18,580 bases of DNA, taken from JANOXC01 sp031418215 (GTDB lineage: Bacteria > Bacteroidota > Bacteroidia > AKYH767-A > OLB10). Positions within the stretch are counted from its first letter, which is position 1. The number at the start of each line of letters is the position of its first letter. The DNA lies in assembly GCA_031418215.1 (NCBI GenBank), contig JANOXC010000068.1, positions 1 through 18,580 of the forward strand, given 5' to 3'. The notes under the pieces were generated by a model. That model had not been told where the DNA came from, made no database searches, and saw only the letters and a list, made by a program, of their open reading frames with translations. A program made the position numbers and the translations under genes. Positions 6,871 to 14,943 of this stretch are shown here, one piece after another.

Positions 6871-9153
6871 TCAAATTCTGATGCCAATCACCAGCACATC
6901 ATCTACCTGCTCACTGTTACCTTTCCATTTTTCAAAAAACTCCTTTAGGTATTGTTCCTGTTCCCGCATTGATTTGTTTTGAATTGATAGCACAGTATTT
7001 TTAAACCGTTTTACCATCATTTTCTTCCCGCGTTCACCACCAAACTGATCAGCATAACCCTCAGAGAAAAGGTAGATGGTGTCGTTCTTCTGAAGTTGAA
7101 TTACATTGTTGCTAAATTTATCAAGTCGCTCAATTTGCAAGCCGCCGATAGGGTATTTATCAGGGCGATATTGCACCAACTCATTATTTCGTACCAGCCA
7201 TAATGGTCGATTGGCACCCGCATACTCAACAGTGTTGTTCTTCAAATCAAAAGTACAAATTGAAATATCCATGCCGTCATTTGATTCACTTTCCTTTTGC
7301 TTTAAGGTAGTAATAACCTCTTGATTCAGTTCATCTAATATTAAAGAAGGTGTTGTAATATTTTTTTCATTAATAACATGATTTAACAAGGAGGTTCCAA
7401 TCATACTCATAAAGGCACCTGATACCCCATGCCCTGTGCAATCAGCAGCTGTGATTATTACCTTATCATTCTTTTGTGCAAAACCATAAAAATCTCCACT
7501 TACAATATCTTTAGGTATATATAAAATGAACGATTTGTCCAGTGTTTTATATATCAATTTTATATCAGGCAAAATAGCTGATTGAATACGCTTGGCATAA
7601 ATAAGGCTAGCCGTTATTTCCCTGTTTTTGACTTCAATTACTTCCTTCTGCTCCCATACTTCCTGTGTCCGTTGCACCACTTTTTCTTCTAGCTCAGCCT
7701 TTTGATTTTCAAGAATCTGTTTCTTTTCCTGCTCTTGCTTAATTGTTTTTTCCGACAATACTGTGATTTCTTTCAACTGCAGGTTGAGCTTGTTGCTCAT
7801 CCTCGCAAAATCACGAGCAAGGTATAACGTCATTGAAAATGGTAAACCAAGAACAAGACTGCACATAACGATGGCTCCAGAATTTATGTGGATTTTAATA
7901 CCACTGATAAAAATATCCTCTGGTAAAAAGGAAGTTAATATCCCAATTAAGGGGGCTAAAAATATCACCATAGCAAAAATCCATGCGCCATCTTTGCCTT
8001 TTCTCATGGCTTTGATGATTACACGCAGTATTTCAAAAACAGCAACAAAAAAAAGTATGGCAACACATATAGTTGCTAACTCATCATAGGAAAAGAAAAC
8101 ACCGACCAAAGAAATGATATACACCAAGATTAAAAACCAAAATACTTTCAACAGCTTTTCATAAAATATATTATGCAGCATAGCTACCAAAGGAATTACC
8201 AATAAAGGTGCTATATACCTTGCAGTTCTTGAAAGTGCGCTAATGCTCGCAAAATCAGTAGAGGTGGCCACATAATATAAATAGTACACTATTAAAAATA
8301 TTCCGAGGCAGTACAAGCTGTAATATAGGTTTGTGATTTTTTGTCTGTAAAAAACAAACATGATAAAATGAACAAATGCAAGTGTAATAAATATAGAAGC
8401 GAAAAAAATAAAAGGAACATACTCTGAAGAATCAGCTGCATCTTCAATTTCTTTATTCAGGTTCTTTACAGAAATATTAAGGCTGCTACCCATATTGAAC
8501 CCTTTCTCACTCATCTTCGACCTGTTAAAATCAGAAAACCGTACAGCCAATAAATGTTCCTTTTTATCAGAAAAAGCAAATGCATAAGGTTTTGGACTGA
8601 TGCTGAATTCCGCCGTCTCACTTTCTTTGTCGTGACCCACCACGCCGAAACTTTTCAGGAATTTTCCATCCAAGTAAATATCGCAAGCGGATCCAAATTG
8701 TCTGATGATTAATGCTACCGGAATACCTCTTAAAGCTGAATCAACTTGAAAATGAATTCGGAACCATTTTACTTTGAATGCATATTTTTCATCATTAGCT
8801 GAATCCTTAATAAATTCTGTCCAGCCGCTGTCATCAAAGTTTACTGAGGCCCAAGTGCTGTCATCTCCGGCCTTTACCTTCCAGGGTTTATCAAAATCAA
8901 CCAAGTTATCTATTTCGCTAATTGCCTTTAATACAGAATCGGCACGCTCCGCATTTCCCTCATCATCAGAAACAAAATCATCTACCCGGATATTGATATT
9001 ATTTACAACAGTATCTTCTTCTTCTTCATTGGAAAATTTTGTATTTTGCGCCGTTGTACTGAATGACAAAAAGAAAAAAATAATTAAAAGCGCATTGGAT
9101 AAACATTGTTTACATACAGAAACAAATAAACTTAAATTACCCCTTTGCAGCAT
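6871..9153 (-). CDS. 7TM membrane-anchored SpoIIE/PP2C-type Ser/Thr phosphatase
   Basis: A 760-residue signalling phosphatase. I start it at the ATG at 9153; a TTG at 9195 is also in frame but puts extra residues before the signal peptide, which ends STTAQ at ~36. Residues ~85-230 form a sugar-binding-like jelly roll (WASVNFDDSGWTEF, WFRIHFQVD, DIYLDGKFLKSFG). Seven membrane helices follow (~245-446), as in 7TMR-DISM receptors, then a long coiled coil (~455-520) and the linker YAKRIQSAILPD typical of Bacteroidota SpoIIE proteins. The PP2C domain (~545-760) keeps the metal motifs SGDFYG (Asp554), TAADCTGHGVSGAF (Asp571), DGMDI and the final DDVLVIGI (Asp751/752). The motif normally read as [ST]DG is SEGYADQFGG here, with Glu698 in place of Asp. 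Targets are probably phosphoproteins of a partner-switching pathway, but no anti-sigma or STAS gene is in the window. Confidence 0.9.
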   Translation of the reverse strand: MLQRGNLSLFVSVCKQCLSNALLIIFFFLSFSTTAQNTKFSNEEEEDTVVNNINIRVDDFVSDDEGNAERADSVLKAISEIDNLVDFDKPWKVKAGDDSTWASVNFDDSGWTEFIKDSANDEKYAFKVKWFRIHFQVDSALRGIPVALIIRQFGSACDIYLDGKFLKSFGVVGHDKESETAEFSISPKPYAFAFSDKKEHLLAVRFSDFNRSKMSEKGFNMGSSLNISVKNLNKEIEDAADSSEYVPFIFFASIFITLAFVHFIMFVFYRQKITNLYYSLYCLGIFLIVYYLYYVATSTDFASISALSRTARYIAPLLVIPLVAMLHNIFYEKLLKVFWFLILVYIISLVGVFFSYDELATICVAILFFVAVFEILRVIIKAMRKGKDGAWIFAMVIFLAPLIGILTSFLPEDIFISGIKIHINSGAIVMCSLVLGLPFSMTLYLARDFARMSNKLNLQLKEITVLSEKTIKQEQEKKQILENQKAELEEKVVQRTQEVWEQKEVIEVKNREITASLIYAKRIQSAILPDIKLIYKTLDKSFILYIPKDIVSGDFYGFAQKNDKVIITAADCTGHGVSGAFMSMIGTSLLNHVINEKNITTPSLILDELNQEVITTLKQKESESNDGMDISICTFDLKNNTVEYAGANRPLWLVRNNELVQYRPDKYPIGGLQIERLDKFSNNVIQLQKNDTIYLFSEGYADQFGGERGKKMMVKRFKNTVLSIQNKSMREQEQYLKEFFEKWKGNSEQVDDVLVIGIRI

Positions 9154-9208
9154 TTTTTTCAGTTTAATCCAATTTACTTTTTCAAATGTAATCAAGTAAT
9201 TTGAAGTT

Positions 9209-9216
9209 CAAAGTTA
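9209..9216 (-). promoter_or_regulatory. Promoter -7 element (TAACTTTG) of the SpoIIE phosphatase gene
   Basis: On the minus strand TAACTTTG matches TAnnTTTG exactly. It lies 55 nt before the ATG at 9153 and 13 nt before the alternative TTG at 9195. It makes the phosphatase gene independent of the transporter gene upstream. The -33 box is not clear. Confidence 0.4.
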
Positions 9217-9287
9217 TATAACAACCAATAAAAAAAGAAGTGTTCAATAATTACCTTAAACAGTTTATGTTCCTATCTCACAAAATA

Positions 9288-10181
9288 CTAGGTGACCTTT
9301 ACCACACTTTGCACTCCCACCTTCACGATATAAACTCCTGTAATAGTAATCACCATAGCAAGTATCATAACCGGGGTGATACGTTCATTCAGGATAAGCC
9401 ACCCCAGCCATAAAGCTACAATTGGATTTACATAGGTGTAAACAGAAACAAATGTTGCAGGAAGTTTGGAAAGGGCATAACAAAAGCTGCTGTATCCAAT
9501 CAATGATCCAAAAATTACCAAATATAAAAATGCCTGCCAACTGCCTATGCTAACCTGCATCATTACCCGCGACTCTCCCTTTATCAATCCAATTGCGGAA
9601 ATGATGATGCCCCAACACAACATTTGCAAGCCCCCACTGAATACAGGATTGCTTTTCACCGTATGCTTTTTCATGAAAACAGATCCGTAGGAAGCAAATA
9701 AAACTCCAAAAAGTGAAAAGATGATTCCTGATAAATAAGCTGGAGAAATAAGATACTTTAATTGATCATAGAAGATCAACAGCTGTCCGCAAAAGCCAAT
9801 GGCAAGACCGGATAAGGTTGTGACTGATATTTTTTCAGCTTTGTGAATTACCTTACTGATGATGACAATCCAGAATGGCAATCCGCAGTTGATCAATGCC
9901 GCCAGTCCGCTAGGTATATTTTTCTCCGCAAATACCAAAAGTAAACTCCCTCCAAAACAAATAAAAAGCCCGCTGATCATCAGACTTCTAAAATCTTGTT
10001 TTGAAGGCCAGGAATACCCTTTCAATAAATAATAGCAAGTGATCAATCCACCTGCAAGAATGAAACGCAGTCCGGAAAATAAAAATGGTGGAAAATCTTT
10101 CACCCCGATCCGTATCGCCAAATAAGTTGTTCCCCAGATGATACAAATGGCTGCAACAGCCAGGTAAGGTTTTAAGTTCAT
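9288..10181 (-). CDS. EamA/DMT-family transporter
   Basis: A 297-residue inner-membrane transporter of the drug/metabolite transporter superfamily, with two EamA repeats (~8-140 and ~150-290) and about ten membrane helices. The start is the ATG at 10181; two codons upstream there is only a TTG. The first helix has the family pattern (AICIIWGTTYLAIRIGV, then PPFLFSGLRFILAG). The second half has the matching YVNPIVALWLGWLILNERIT, the conserved end-of-repeat motif. Members export amino acids, metabolites or drugs, and which of these applies cannot be told. It lies alone on the minus strand, 222 bp downstream of the permease gene and 134 bp upstream of the phosphatase start, with no sign of functional coupling to either. 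Confidence 0.9.
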   Translation of the reverse strand: MNLKPYLAVAAICIIWGTTYLAIRIGVKDFPPFLFSGLRFILAGGLITCYYLLKGYSWPSKQDFRSLMISGLFICFGGSLLLVFAEKNIPSGLAALINCGLPFWIVIISKVIHKAEKISVTTLSGLAIGFCGQLLIFYDQLKYLISPAYLSGIIFSLFGVLFASYGSVFMKKHTVKSNPVFSGGLQMLCWGIIISAIGLIKGESRVMMQVSIGSWQAFLYLVIFGSLIGYSSFCYALSKLPATFVSVYTYVNPIVALWLGWLILNERITPVMILAMVITITGVYIVKVGVQSVVKVT

Positions 10182-10403
10182 CTGCAAAAAAGATATGGAA
10201 CTGCCTCTTGTTGGCTATGTTGAATTACTAATTTCCTATTCATTACTCAATGACAAATTAATTTTTTTGAAATCATGTTGCATAAGCAGATAAATTAGCA
10301 CTGATTATTAATCCAACAAGCTTTGAATTATTTTTATGAAGCTCATTCAAATTGCATTCAGTTTTTATGTCAATACTATTTTTACTGCCTGAAAACTGCC
10401 AAC

Positions 10404-11639
10404 TCAAACAGCCAGCCCTTCCGGTACTTGCTTCTTTACGATAGCAATTGAAGTATACCAGGAAGCCAATGCGCCAATGGCAAACACTGTTACAAAAACA
10501 TAAAAGAAATCGAGTGGCTGCATTAGAACAGGATATGAATCAATGATAAAAGAATCAGCATTTTCCAGTTTTATAATACCGAAGGTGAGTTGAAGCCAAC
10601 AAATTAATCCGCCTAAAAGAAGACCCATAGCAGCACCACTCAAAGAGATCAATAATCCCTCCAACAAAAAGATCTGTTTCACCATTTTTAAATCTGCTCC
10701 CATACTGAGCAGCATCACAATGTCTTTCTTCTTTTCAATAATAAGCATGGTCAGCGAACCTACAATATTAAATGTTGCAATCAACAAAATAAATCCCAGG
10801 ATAAGAAACACAGCCAGTTTTTCTGAGCTGATGATCTTGTATAGAAATTCATGTTGCTGATATCTGTCTTTAACAGCAAAATTTGTCCCGGTAATCTCAC
10901 TTATTAATTGTGATATTTGCCCTGCATCATTGCCGGGCTGCAACTCAATTTCAATAGCAGAAACATTTTCATTGTGTCCGATTAAGTCACGTGCAAATCG
11001 CAATGGCACAACAACATATTTGCTGTCGAAATCCTGTTGAATGGCAAATACGCCCGATGCACGAATATTGCGGTTGAGAAAAGCTTCTGAAGGATCCAAT
11101 ATTGTTTCAAGACTGACACCTCGTTTAGGTATATATATTCCAATCTGATGAAAAGAATCATCCGGCCTTAACCCTAATGTATATGCAATCTGTCCGCCCA
11201 CCAGTGCAAAATTACTATCTCCTTTTTGAAGGATGAGTTTGCCATCAATTAACTTGTCGCCAATCTTAGTGCTTGTGAGAAAGCCCTCACTAACTCCCTT
11301 TACCGTTGCAATAGTTTGCTTGTCGCGGTAACGCAGCAACACATTTTCCTCCAACGAAAAGTTGATTTCTTTAATTCCGGGCAGCTTTTCAAAATTTGAA
11401 AATCCGGCACTATCCGGATGAAAGGTCTTGCTATAATTGGCCGTTATCTTAATATCAGGGTCAAAAGAATCATAAAGTTGCATTACCAGACCGCCAAACC
11501 CATTAAAAACGCTTAAGACAATGATGAGCCCCATGGTGCCTACCATTACTCCGACAACTGAAACAATACTGATAATATTAATTGCCTGGTGCGACTTTTT
11601 CGCAATTAAATATCTTTTGGCAATCTGCAGAGCAAGCAC
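10404..11639 (-). CDS. LolC/LolE-like ABC transporter permease (MacB/FtsX fold)
   Basis: A 411-residue inner-membrane permease, close to the length of LolC/LolE. It starts with GTG at 11639, because an in-frame TAA lies directly upstream. The N-terminus (LQIAKRYLIAKKSHQAINII) and first helix (IVSVVGVMVGTMGLIIVLSVFNGF, ~23-48) are typical of the LolC/E family. A periplasmic MacB-type domain follows (~50-265), then three more helices (~272-300, ~315-350, ~372-398). LolC/E with the ATPase LolD release lipoproteins from the inner membrane towards the outer membrane; no ATPase gene is adjacent, so it must be encoded elsewhere. The gene follows the methyltransferase by 18 bp and is probably the last gene of the rbfA operon. 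The lipoprotein role is inferred from family. Confidence 0.88.
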   Translation of the reverse strand: MLALQIAKRYLIAKKSHQAINIISIVSVVGVMVGTMGLIIVLSVFNGFGGLVMQLYDSFDPDIKITANYSKTFHPDSAGFSNFEKLPGIKEINFSLEENVLLRYRDKQTIATVKGVSEGFLTSTKIGDKLIDGKLILQKGDSNFALVGGQIAYTLGLRPDDSFHQIGIYIPKRGVSLETILDPSEAFLNRNIRASGVFAIQQDFDSKYVVVPLRFARDLIGHNENVSAIEIELQPGNDAGQISQLISEITGTNFAVKDRYQQHEFLYKIISSEKLAVFLILGFILLIATFNIVGSLTMLIIEKKKDIVMLLSMGADLKMVKQIFLLEGLLISLSGAAMGLLLGGLICWLQLTFGIIKLENADSFIIDSYPVLMQPLDFFYVFVTVFAIGALASWYTSIAIVKKQVPEGLAV

Positions 11640-11657
11640 TTATATATATGATGTATA

Positions 11658-12464
11658 TTATTTCCAGGCCTTAACAATCAAACCCGTTCCTGTTGAATGC
11701 GATATGGCAGTGTCAAGCCAGTTAAGCACAAAAGAAACCGGGTAAGTAATGAGATAGTAAAAAGGAAGTATAATAAAAAACAGCTTGGTTACACCCAACA
11801 TTTGTATCGGGTATTTCATTGACAATCGCCAGGATATTTTTCCAGGTGTGCCATATTGATATCGGATTTTGATATTGGTAAATCCCGCTTCTCGCAATTT
11901 GTTGTCCATATCATTGACGTTATAACCATCTCTGACATGCTCTTCAATAAAAGACGATTCATCACCATCATGCACATCTGAACCACCCTGATCGCTGGGG
12001 GTGGAAATAATGAGCATACCTCCGGGTTTTAGTGAGGCATAAAAGTTTTTAAAAACCATAACATCTTCAAGAATATGTTCCATTACATCAACCGACATTA
12101 TAAGATCGAAGGCGTCTGGAGATTTATATATAGTAAGATCTTCCACACTGAATCTCACGCGATCTTCCCTCCCAATTGCACTGAAAAACTTATTACAGTC
12201 TTCCACTTGCTCCTCTTTCACATCAACTGCAGTAATGCTGTATTCATCGCTCTTTCCGCTTAACCAATAGGAATATTGGCCATACCCTGCGCCGGCATCA
12301 AGCACAACCGCTTTTGTTTTTTCTTTCGCCCACTGACGAAGCTCTTTGTGTACGTGCCAGGTTCTGAGTAATAATAAATCGAGTAAATTGTAAAAAAGTT
12401 TGCGCAGAAATGGTGTTTTATTAAATATATTTCCCAGGCTGCGCTTAATCGGATCGTACTGCAT
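11658..12464 (-). CDS. Class I SAM-dependent methyltransferase with C-terminal hydrophobic segment
   Basis: A 268-residue methyltransferase. SAM-binding motif I is VVLDAGAGYGQYSYWL (Asp56, glycines 58-62). The acidic end of strand 2 is Asp81 in ITAVDVKEEQV, and the post-motif SVDVMEHILEDV (124-135) with LKPGGMLIISTP (145-156) is the usual Methyltransf_11/25 pattern. Unlike most soluble members it has a hydrophobic stretch near the C-terminus (~222-248, TKLFFIILPFYYLITYPVSF) and a hydrophobic patch near 20-35, so it probably attaches to the inner membrane. That points to a lipid, quinone or envelope-glycan substrate rather than RNA, but this is inference. It lies 115 bp after rbfA and 18 bp before the LolC/E-like permease, all on the minus strand. 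Confidence 0.88.
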   Translation of the reverse strand: MQYDPIKRSLGNIFNKTPFLRKLFYNLLDLLLLRTWHVHKELRQWAKEKTKAVVLDAGAGYGQYSYWLSGKSDEYSITAVDVKEEQVEDCNKFFSAIGREDRVRFSVEDLTIYKSPDAFDLIMSVDVMEHILEDVMVFKNFYASLKPGGMLIISTPSDQGGSDVHDGDESSFIEEHVRDGYNVNDMDNKLREAGFTNIKIRYQYGTPGKISWRLSMKYPIQMLGVTKLFFIILPFYYLITYPVSFVLNWLDTAISHSTGTGLIVKAWK

Positions 12465-12486
12465 GCTACTTATTGTATTGTGAAAT

Positions 12487-12499
12487 CAGCTTTTAGCTG
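12487..12499. repeat. Small hairpin upstream of the methyltransferase
   Basis: CAGCT-TTT-AGCTG, a 5-bp stem with a 3-nt loop, 22 nt upstream of the methyltransferase ATG. It could affect translation start of that gene; the stem is short and may be chance. Confidence 0.3.
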
Positions 12500-12535
12500 T
12501 TCTTGTTTGAAAATTATTTGTTAGTAGACTCCCCA

Positions 12536-12553
12536 TTTTGTCAATAGACAAAA
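12536..12553. repeat. 7-bp inverted repeat between rbfA and the methyltransferase
   Basis: TTTTGTC-AATA-GACAAAA forms a 7-bp A+T-rich stem with a 4-nt loop, 26 nt after the rbfA stop on the minus strand. There is no T-run beyond it on that strand. It may be a weak pause or processing site, or a binding site for a dimeric regulator. Confidence 0.35.
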
Positions 12554-12579
12554 GAGGCGAATGTTTTAATATATATTGT

Positions 12580-12948
12580 TCATTCCTTTGATTCATCAGG
12601 TGGAATATTGATTTTCTTAAACAACTCTTCCATTTTGTCAACATAATCCAACGAATCATCATGAAAAAATTCAAGGTTGGGAATAATACGTGCCTGGTTG
12701 CGGATTCTGTTGCCCAGTGATTTCCTGATCTCCCCGGAATGCGCCTTTAATGACTTCATCACATCAGCAGGCTTAGGCGATTTGAAAATACTAACCCTAA
12801 CCCGGGCATGCGATAAATCGGGGGTAATGGTTACACCGGTTATTGTCACAAACTGATTGCCATAATATCCCTTTCCCTCAAGGGCAAATATCTCCCCTAA
12901 TTCTTTCTGAATAAGCTTACTGAATTTTAGTTGCCTGGTTGAATCCAT
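12580..12948 (-). CDS. rbfA: Ribosome-binding factor A
   Basis: A 122-residue KH-fold protein that binds the 30S subunit and is needed for late 16S rRNA 5'-end maturation and cold adaptation. The family length is 110-135. I start it at the ATG at 12948 (MDSTRQLKFSKLIQKELGEIF); the frame stays open upstream to 13020 but that part has no family character, and a -7 promoter element lies 7 nt before this ATG. Typical features are the strand-turn VTITGVTITPDLSHARVRVSIF and the C-terminal KH helix and strand SLGNRIRNQARIIPNLEFFHDDSLDY. It probably heads a minus-strand operon with the methyltransferase and LolC/E-like permease. In Bacteroidota rbfA is often found next to a gene for such a permease, which supports both calls. 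Confidence 0.95.
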   Translation of the reverse strand: MDSTRQLKFSKLIQKELGEIFALEGKGYYGNQFVTITGVTITPDLSHARVRVSIFKSPKPADVMKSLKAHSGEIRKSLGNRIRNQARIIPNLEFFHDDSLDYVDKMEELFKKINIPPDESKE

Positions 12949-12955
12949 GATGGCG

Positions 12956-12963
12956 CAAAAGTA
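12956..12963 (-). promoter_or_regulatory. Promoter -7 element (TACTTTTG) of rbfA
   Basis: Exact TAnnTTTG match on the minus strand, 7 nt before the rbfA ATG at 12948 (TACTTTTG-CGCCATC-ATG). Transcription should begin at or within a few bases of the start codon. No clear -33 TTTG is seen. It is the same octamer as the tRNA-Arg element at 4541. Confidence 0.5.
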
Positions 12964-13040
12964 ATATATTGATGAATAAGGGAAAAGAACCCTGGTATCA
13001 AACCCTTTCCTATACATCATGGCCCATAAACAAATGCAAC

Positions 13041-13048
13041 TATCTTTG
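13041..13048 (+). promoter_or_regulatory. Promoter -7 element (TATCTTTG) of the MsbA-type exporter gene
   Basis: Exact TAnnTTTG match 5 nt before the GTG start at 13054 (TATCTTTG-CTGCC-GTG). It is the same octamer at the same distance as in front of the sensor kinase at 548. It implies a leaderless or nearly leaderless mRNA, and it supports GTG as the true start. The -33 box is not clear. Confidence 0.45.
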
Positions 13049-13053
13049 CTGCC

Positions 13054-14880
13054 GTGAAAAATTATTTCAGGCTTCTTGCCTATGCCAAGCCTTATCGATC
13101 GCAGGCATCCTTGAGCGTACTCTTCAATATCTTTTCTATTGTCTTTTCACTTTTTTCTTTAGCGATGATAGTGCCATTTCTAAATGTGCTATTTGAACAG
13201 GAGCACCATTATGAACCCGCTGCTTGGAGCCTTTCCGTTAAATCATTGTTAAAGAATTTTAATTACTACCTGAGCCAGTATGTGGCGAAAGAAGGACAAA
13301 TGAAAGCACTGATGCTGATCTGCCTTTTTACGGTAATTGTTTTCTTCTTAAAAAATATCACCCGCTATTTAGGTATGTACTTTATGGTGCCGGTGCGCAA
13401 CGGCGTGGTAAAAGACATCAGAACAAAGTTGTATGATAAAATTCTTGAGTTGCCCATCGGCTATTTTTCTGAGGAAAGAAAAGGGGATATCATGTCGCGT
13501 ATGACCAGTGATGTGCAGGAAATTGAATGGAGTGTAATGAGCTCCCTGGAAGCTTCCATCCGTGAACCCATTAACATTATCCTGTTTTTATTTACGCTGC
13601 TTACATTAAGTCCGGAGCTTTCCATATTTGTATTTGTATTATTACCCCTGTCAGGTTTGCTTATTGCACAGATTGGAAAAAGTTTGCGTAAAAAATCAAC
13701 AAGCCTGCAGGAGAAGATGGGCCAGTTGCTCAGCAGCATTGAAGAAACACTTGGCGGACTTAGGATCATTCATGCTTTTACTGCTGAAGATTTTTCACGA
13801 AAAAAATTCCATGTAATTAATAAGGAGCATAACAAACTAATGAATAAAATCGGGCGCAGGTCTGATTTATCCGCGCCGATGAGTGAGTTCCTTGGAGCTG
13901 CAGTAATGGCTATCGTAATGTACTTCGGCGGAAAGTTGGTATTGTCTCCTTCACAACAATTAGAACCCTCAGAATTTATTGCATTTATTGCCATCTTCAG
14001 TCAGCTCATTGCTCCTGCCAAAGCATTTACTTCTGCTTATTATAATATTCAGAAAGGGCTGGCTTCAAAAGAACGTGTTGATAAAATACTAAATGCTGAA
14101 ATTGCTATTCGTGAAGTGGAGTCGCCTTTGCCTATCGCTTCATTTGAATCAGTGATTGAATACAGAAATCTTTCTTTTGCTTACCGAAAAGGAGAGCAAG
14201 GATATGTGCTGAAAAACATTAACGTCTCCATCGAAAAAGGAAAGACGATAGCACTGGTAGGCCAGTCAGGTTCAGGAAAAACAACAATGGCCGATCTCCT
14301 GCCACGTTATTATGATCCGTCAGAAGGCGGAATATATATTGATGGAAAAGACATCAGACAGTTGAAAATTAAAGACCTAAGAAGTTTAATGGGCGTAGTG
14401 AATCAGGAGAGTATTTTATTTAATGACACCGTTTTCAATAACATCGCTTTTGGAATGAATAATGTGAGTGAAGAGGCTGTGATGCAGGCTGCGAAAATTG
14501 CCAATGCACATGATTTTATCATGGAGATGCCCGATAAATACCAAACCAATATTGGAGACCGCGGAGGCAAACTCAGTGGCGGACAACGACAACGATTAAG
14601 CATTGCGCGTGCTGTTTTAAAAAACCCGCCCATTTTAATTTTGGATGAAGCGACATCAGCATTAGATACAGAATCGGAAAGGTTAGTACAGGATGCATTA
14701 AATGCATTGATGAAAAACCGAACGTCAGTAGTAATTGCTCATCGATTATCAACCATTCTCAGTGCCGATGAAATCCTTGTTATGCAAAAGGGAGAAATTG
14801 TTGAACGTGGCACTCACCAAAGCTTGCTGGCAACCGGAAGCTATTATAAAAAACTGTATGAACTGCAGAATTTTGTGTAA
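13054..14880 (+). CDS. MsbA-type ABC exporter (fused membrane and ATPase domains)
   Basis: A 608-residue half-transporter that should work as a homodimer in the inner membrane, most likely flipping lipid A-core or another lipid, as MsbA does. The start is GTG at 13054, giving the usual N-terminus MKNYFRLLAYAKPYR. Residues ~15-330 form the six-helix ABC transmembrane domain. The ATPase domain (~365-600) has Walker A GQSGSGKTT (403-411), the Q-loop in VVNQES, signature LSGGQRQRLSIARA (from 507), Walker B ILILDEATSALD (Asp531, Glu532) and the switch His563 in VIAHRLS. All catalytic residues are present. It is divergent from rbfA. Assignment to MsbA rather than another lipid or peptide exporter rests on overall form and length only, so I give no gene symbol. 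Confidence 0.93.
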   Translation: MKNYFRLLAYAKPYRSQASLSVLFNIFSIVFSLFSLAMIVPFLNVLFEQEHHYEPAAWSLSVKSLLKNFNYYLSQYVAKEGQMKALMLICLFTVIVFFLKNITRYLGMYFMVPVRNGVVKDIRTKLYDKILELPIGYFSEERKGDIMSRMTSDVQEIEWSVMSSLEASIREPINIILFLFTLLTLSPELSIFVFVLLPLSGLLIAQIGKSLRKKSTSLQEKMGQLLSSIEETLGGLRIIHAFTAEDFSRKKFHVINKEHNKLMNKIGRRSDLSAPMSEFLGAAVMAIVMYFGGKLVLSPSQQLEPSEFIAFIAIFSQLIAPAKAFTSAYYNIQKGLASKERVDKILNAEIAIREVESPLPIASFESVIEYRNLSFAYRKGEQGYVLKNINVSIEKGKTIALVGQSGSGKTTMADLLPRYYDPSEGGIYIDGKDIRQLKIKDLRSLMGVVNQESILFNDTVFNNIAFGMNNVSEEAVMQAAKIANAHDFIMEMPDKYQTNIGDRGGKLSGGQRQRLSIARAVLKNPPILILDEATSALDTESERLVQDALNALMKNRTSVVIAHRLSTILSADEILVMQKGEIVERGTHQSLLATGSYYKKLYELQNFV

Positions 14881-14943
14881 TTTAGTGGTTGATTCTTTTT
14901 CTAAAAAAATAAGATGCTTAGAACAATATTTACTCTAAAAACA

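Noticed and set aside
9154..9195. TTG at 9195 as the start of the phosphatase
   Set aside because: A TTG start and 14 extra residues before the signal peptide are less likely than the ATG at 9153, although the promoter element would allow either.
12949..13020. ATG at 13020 as the start of RbfA
   Set aside because: The extra 24 residues do not resemble RbfA, and the promoter element at 12956-12963 lies inside them.
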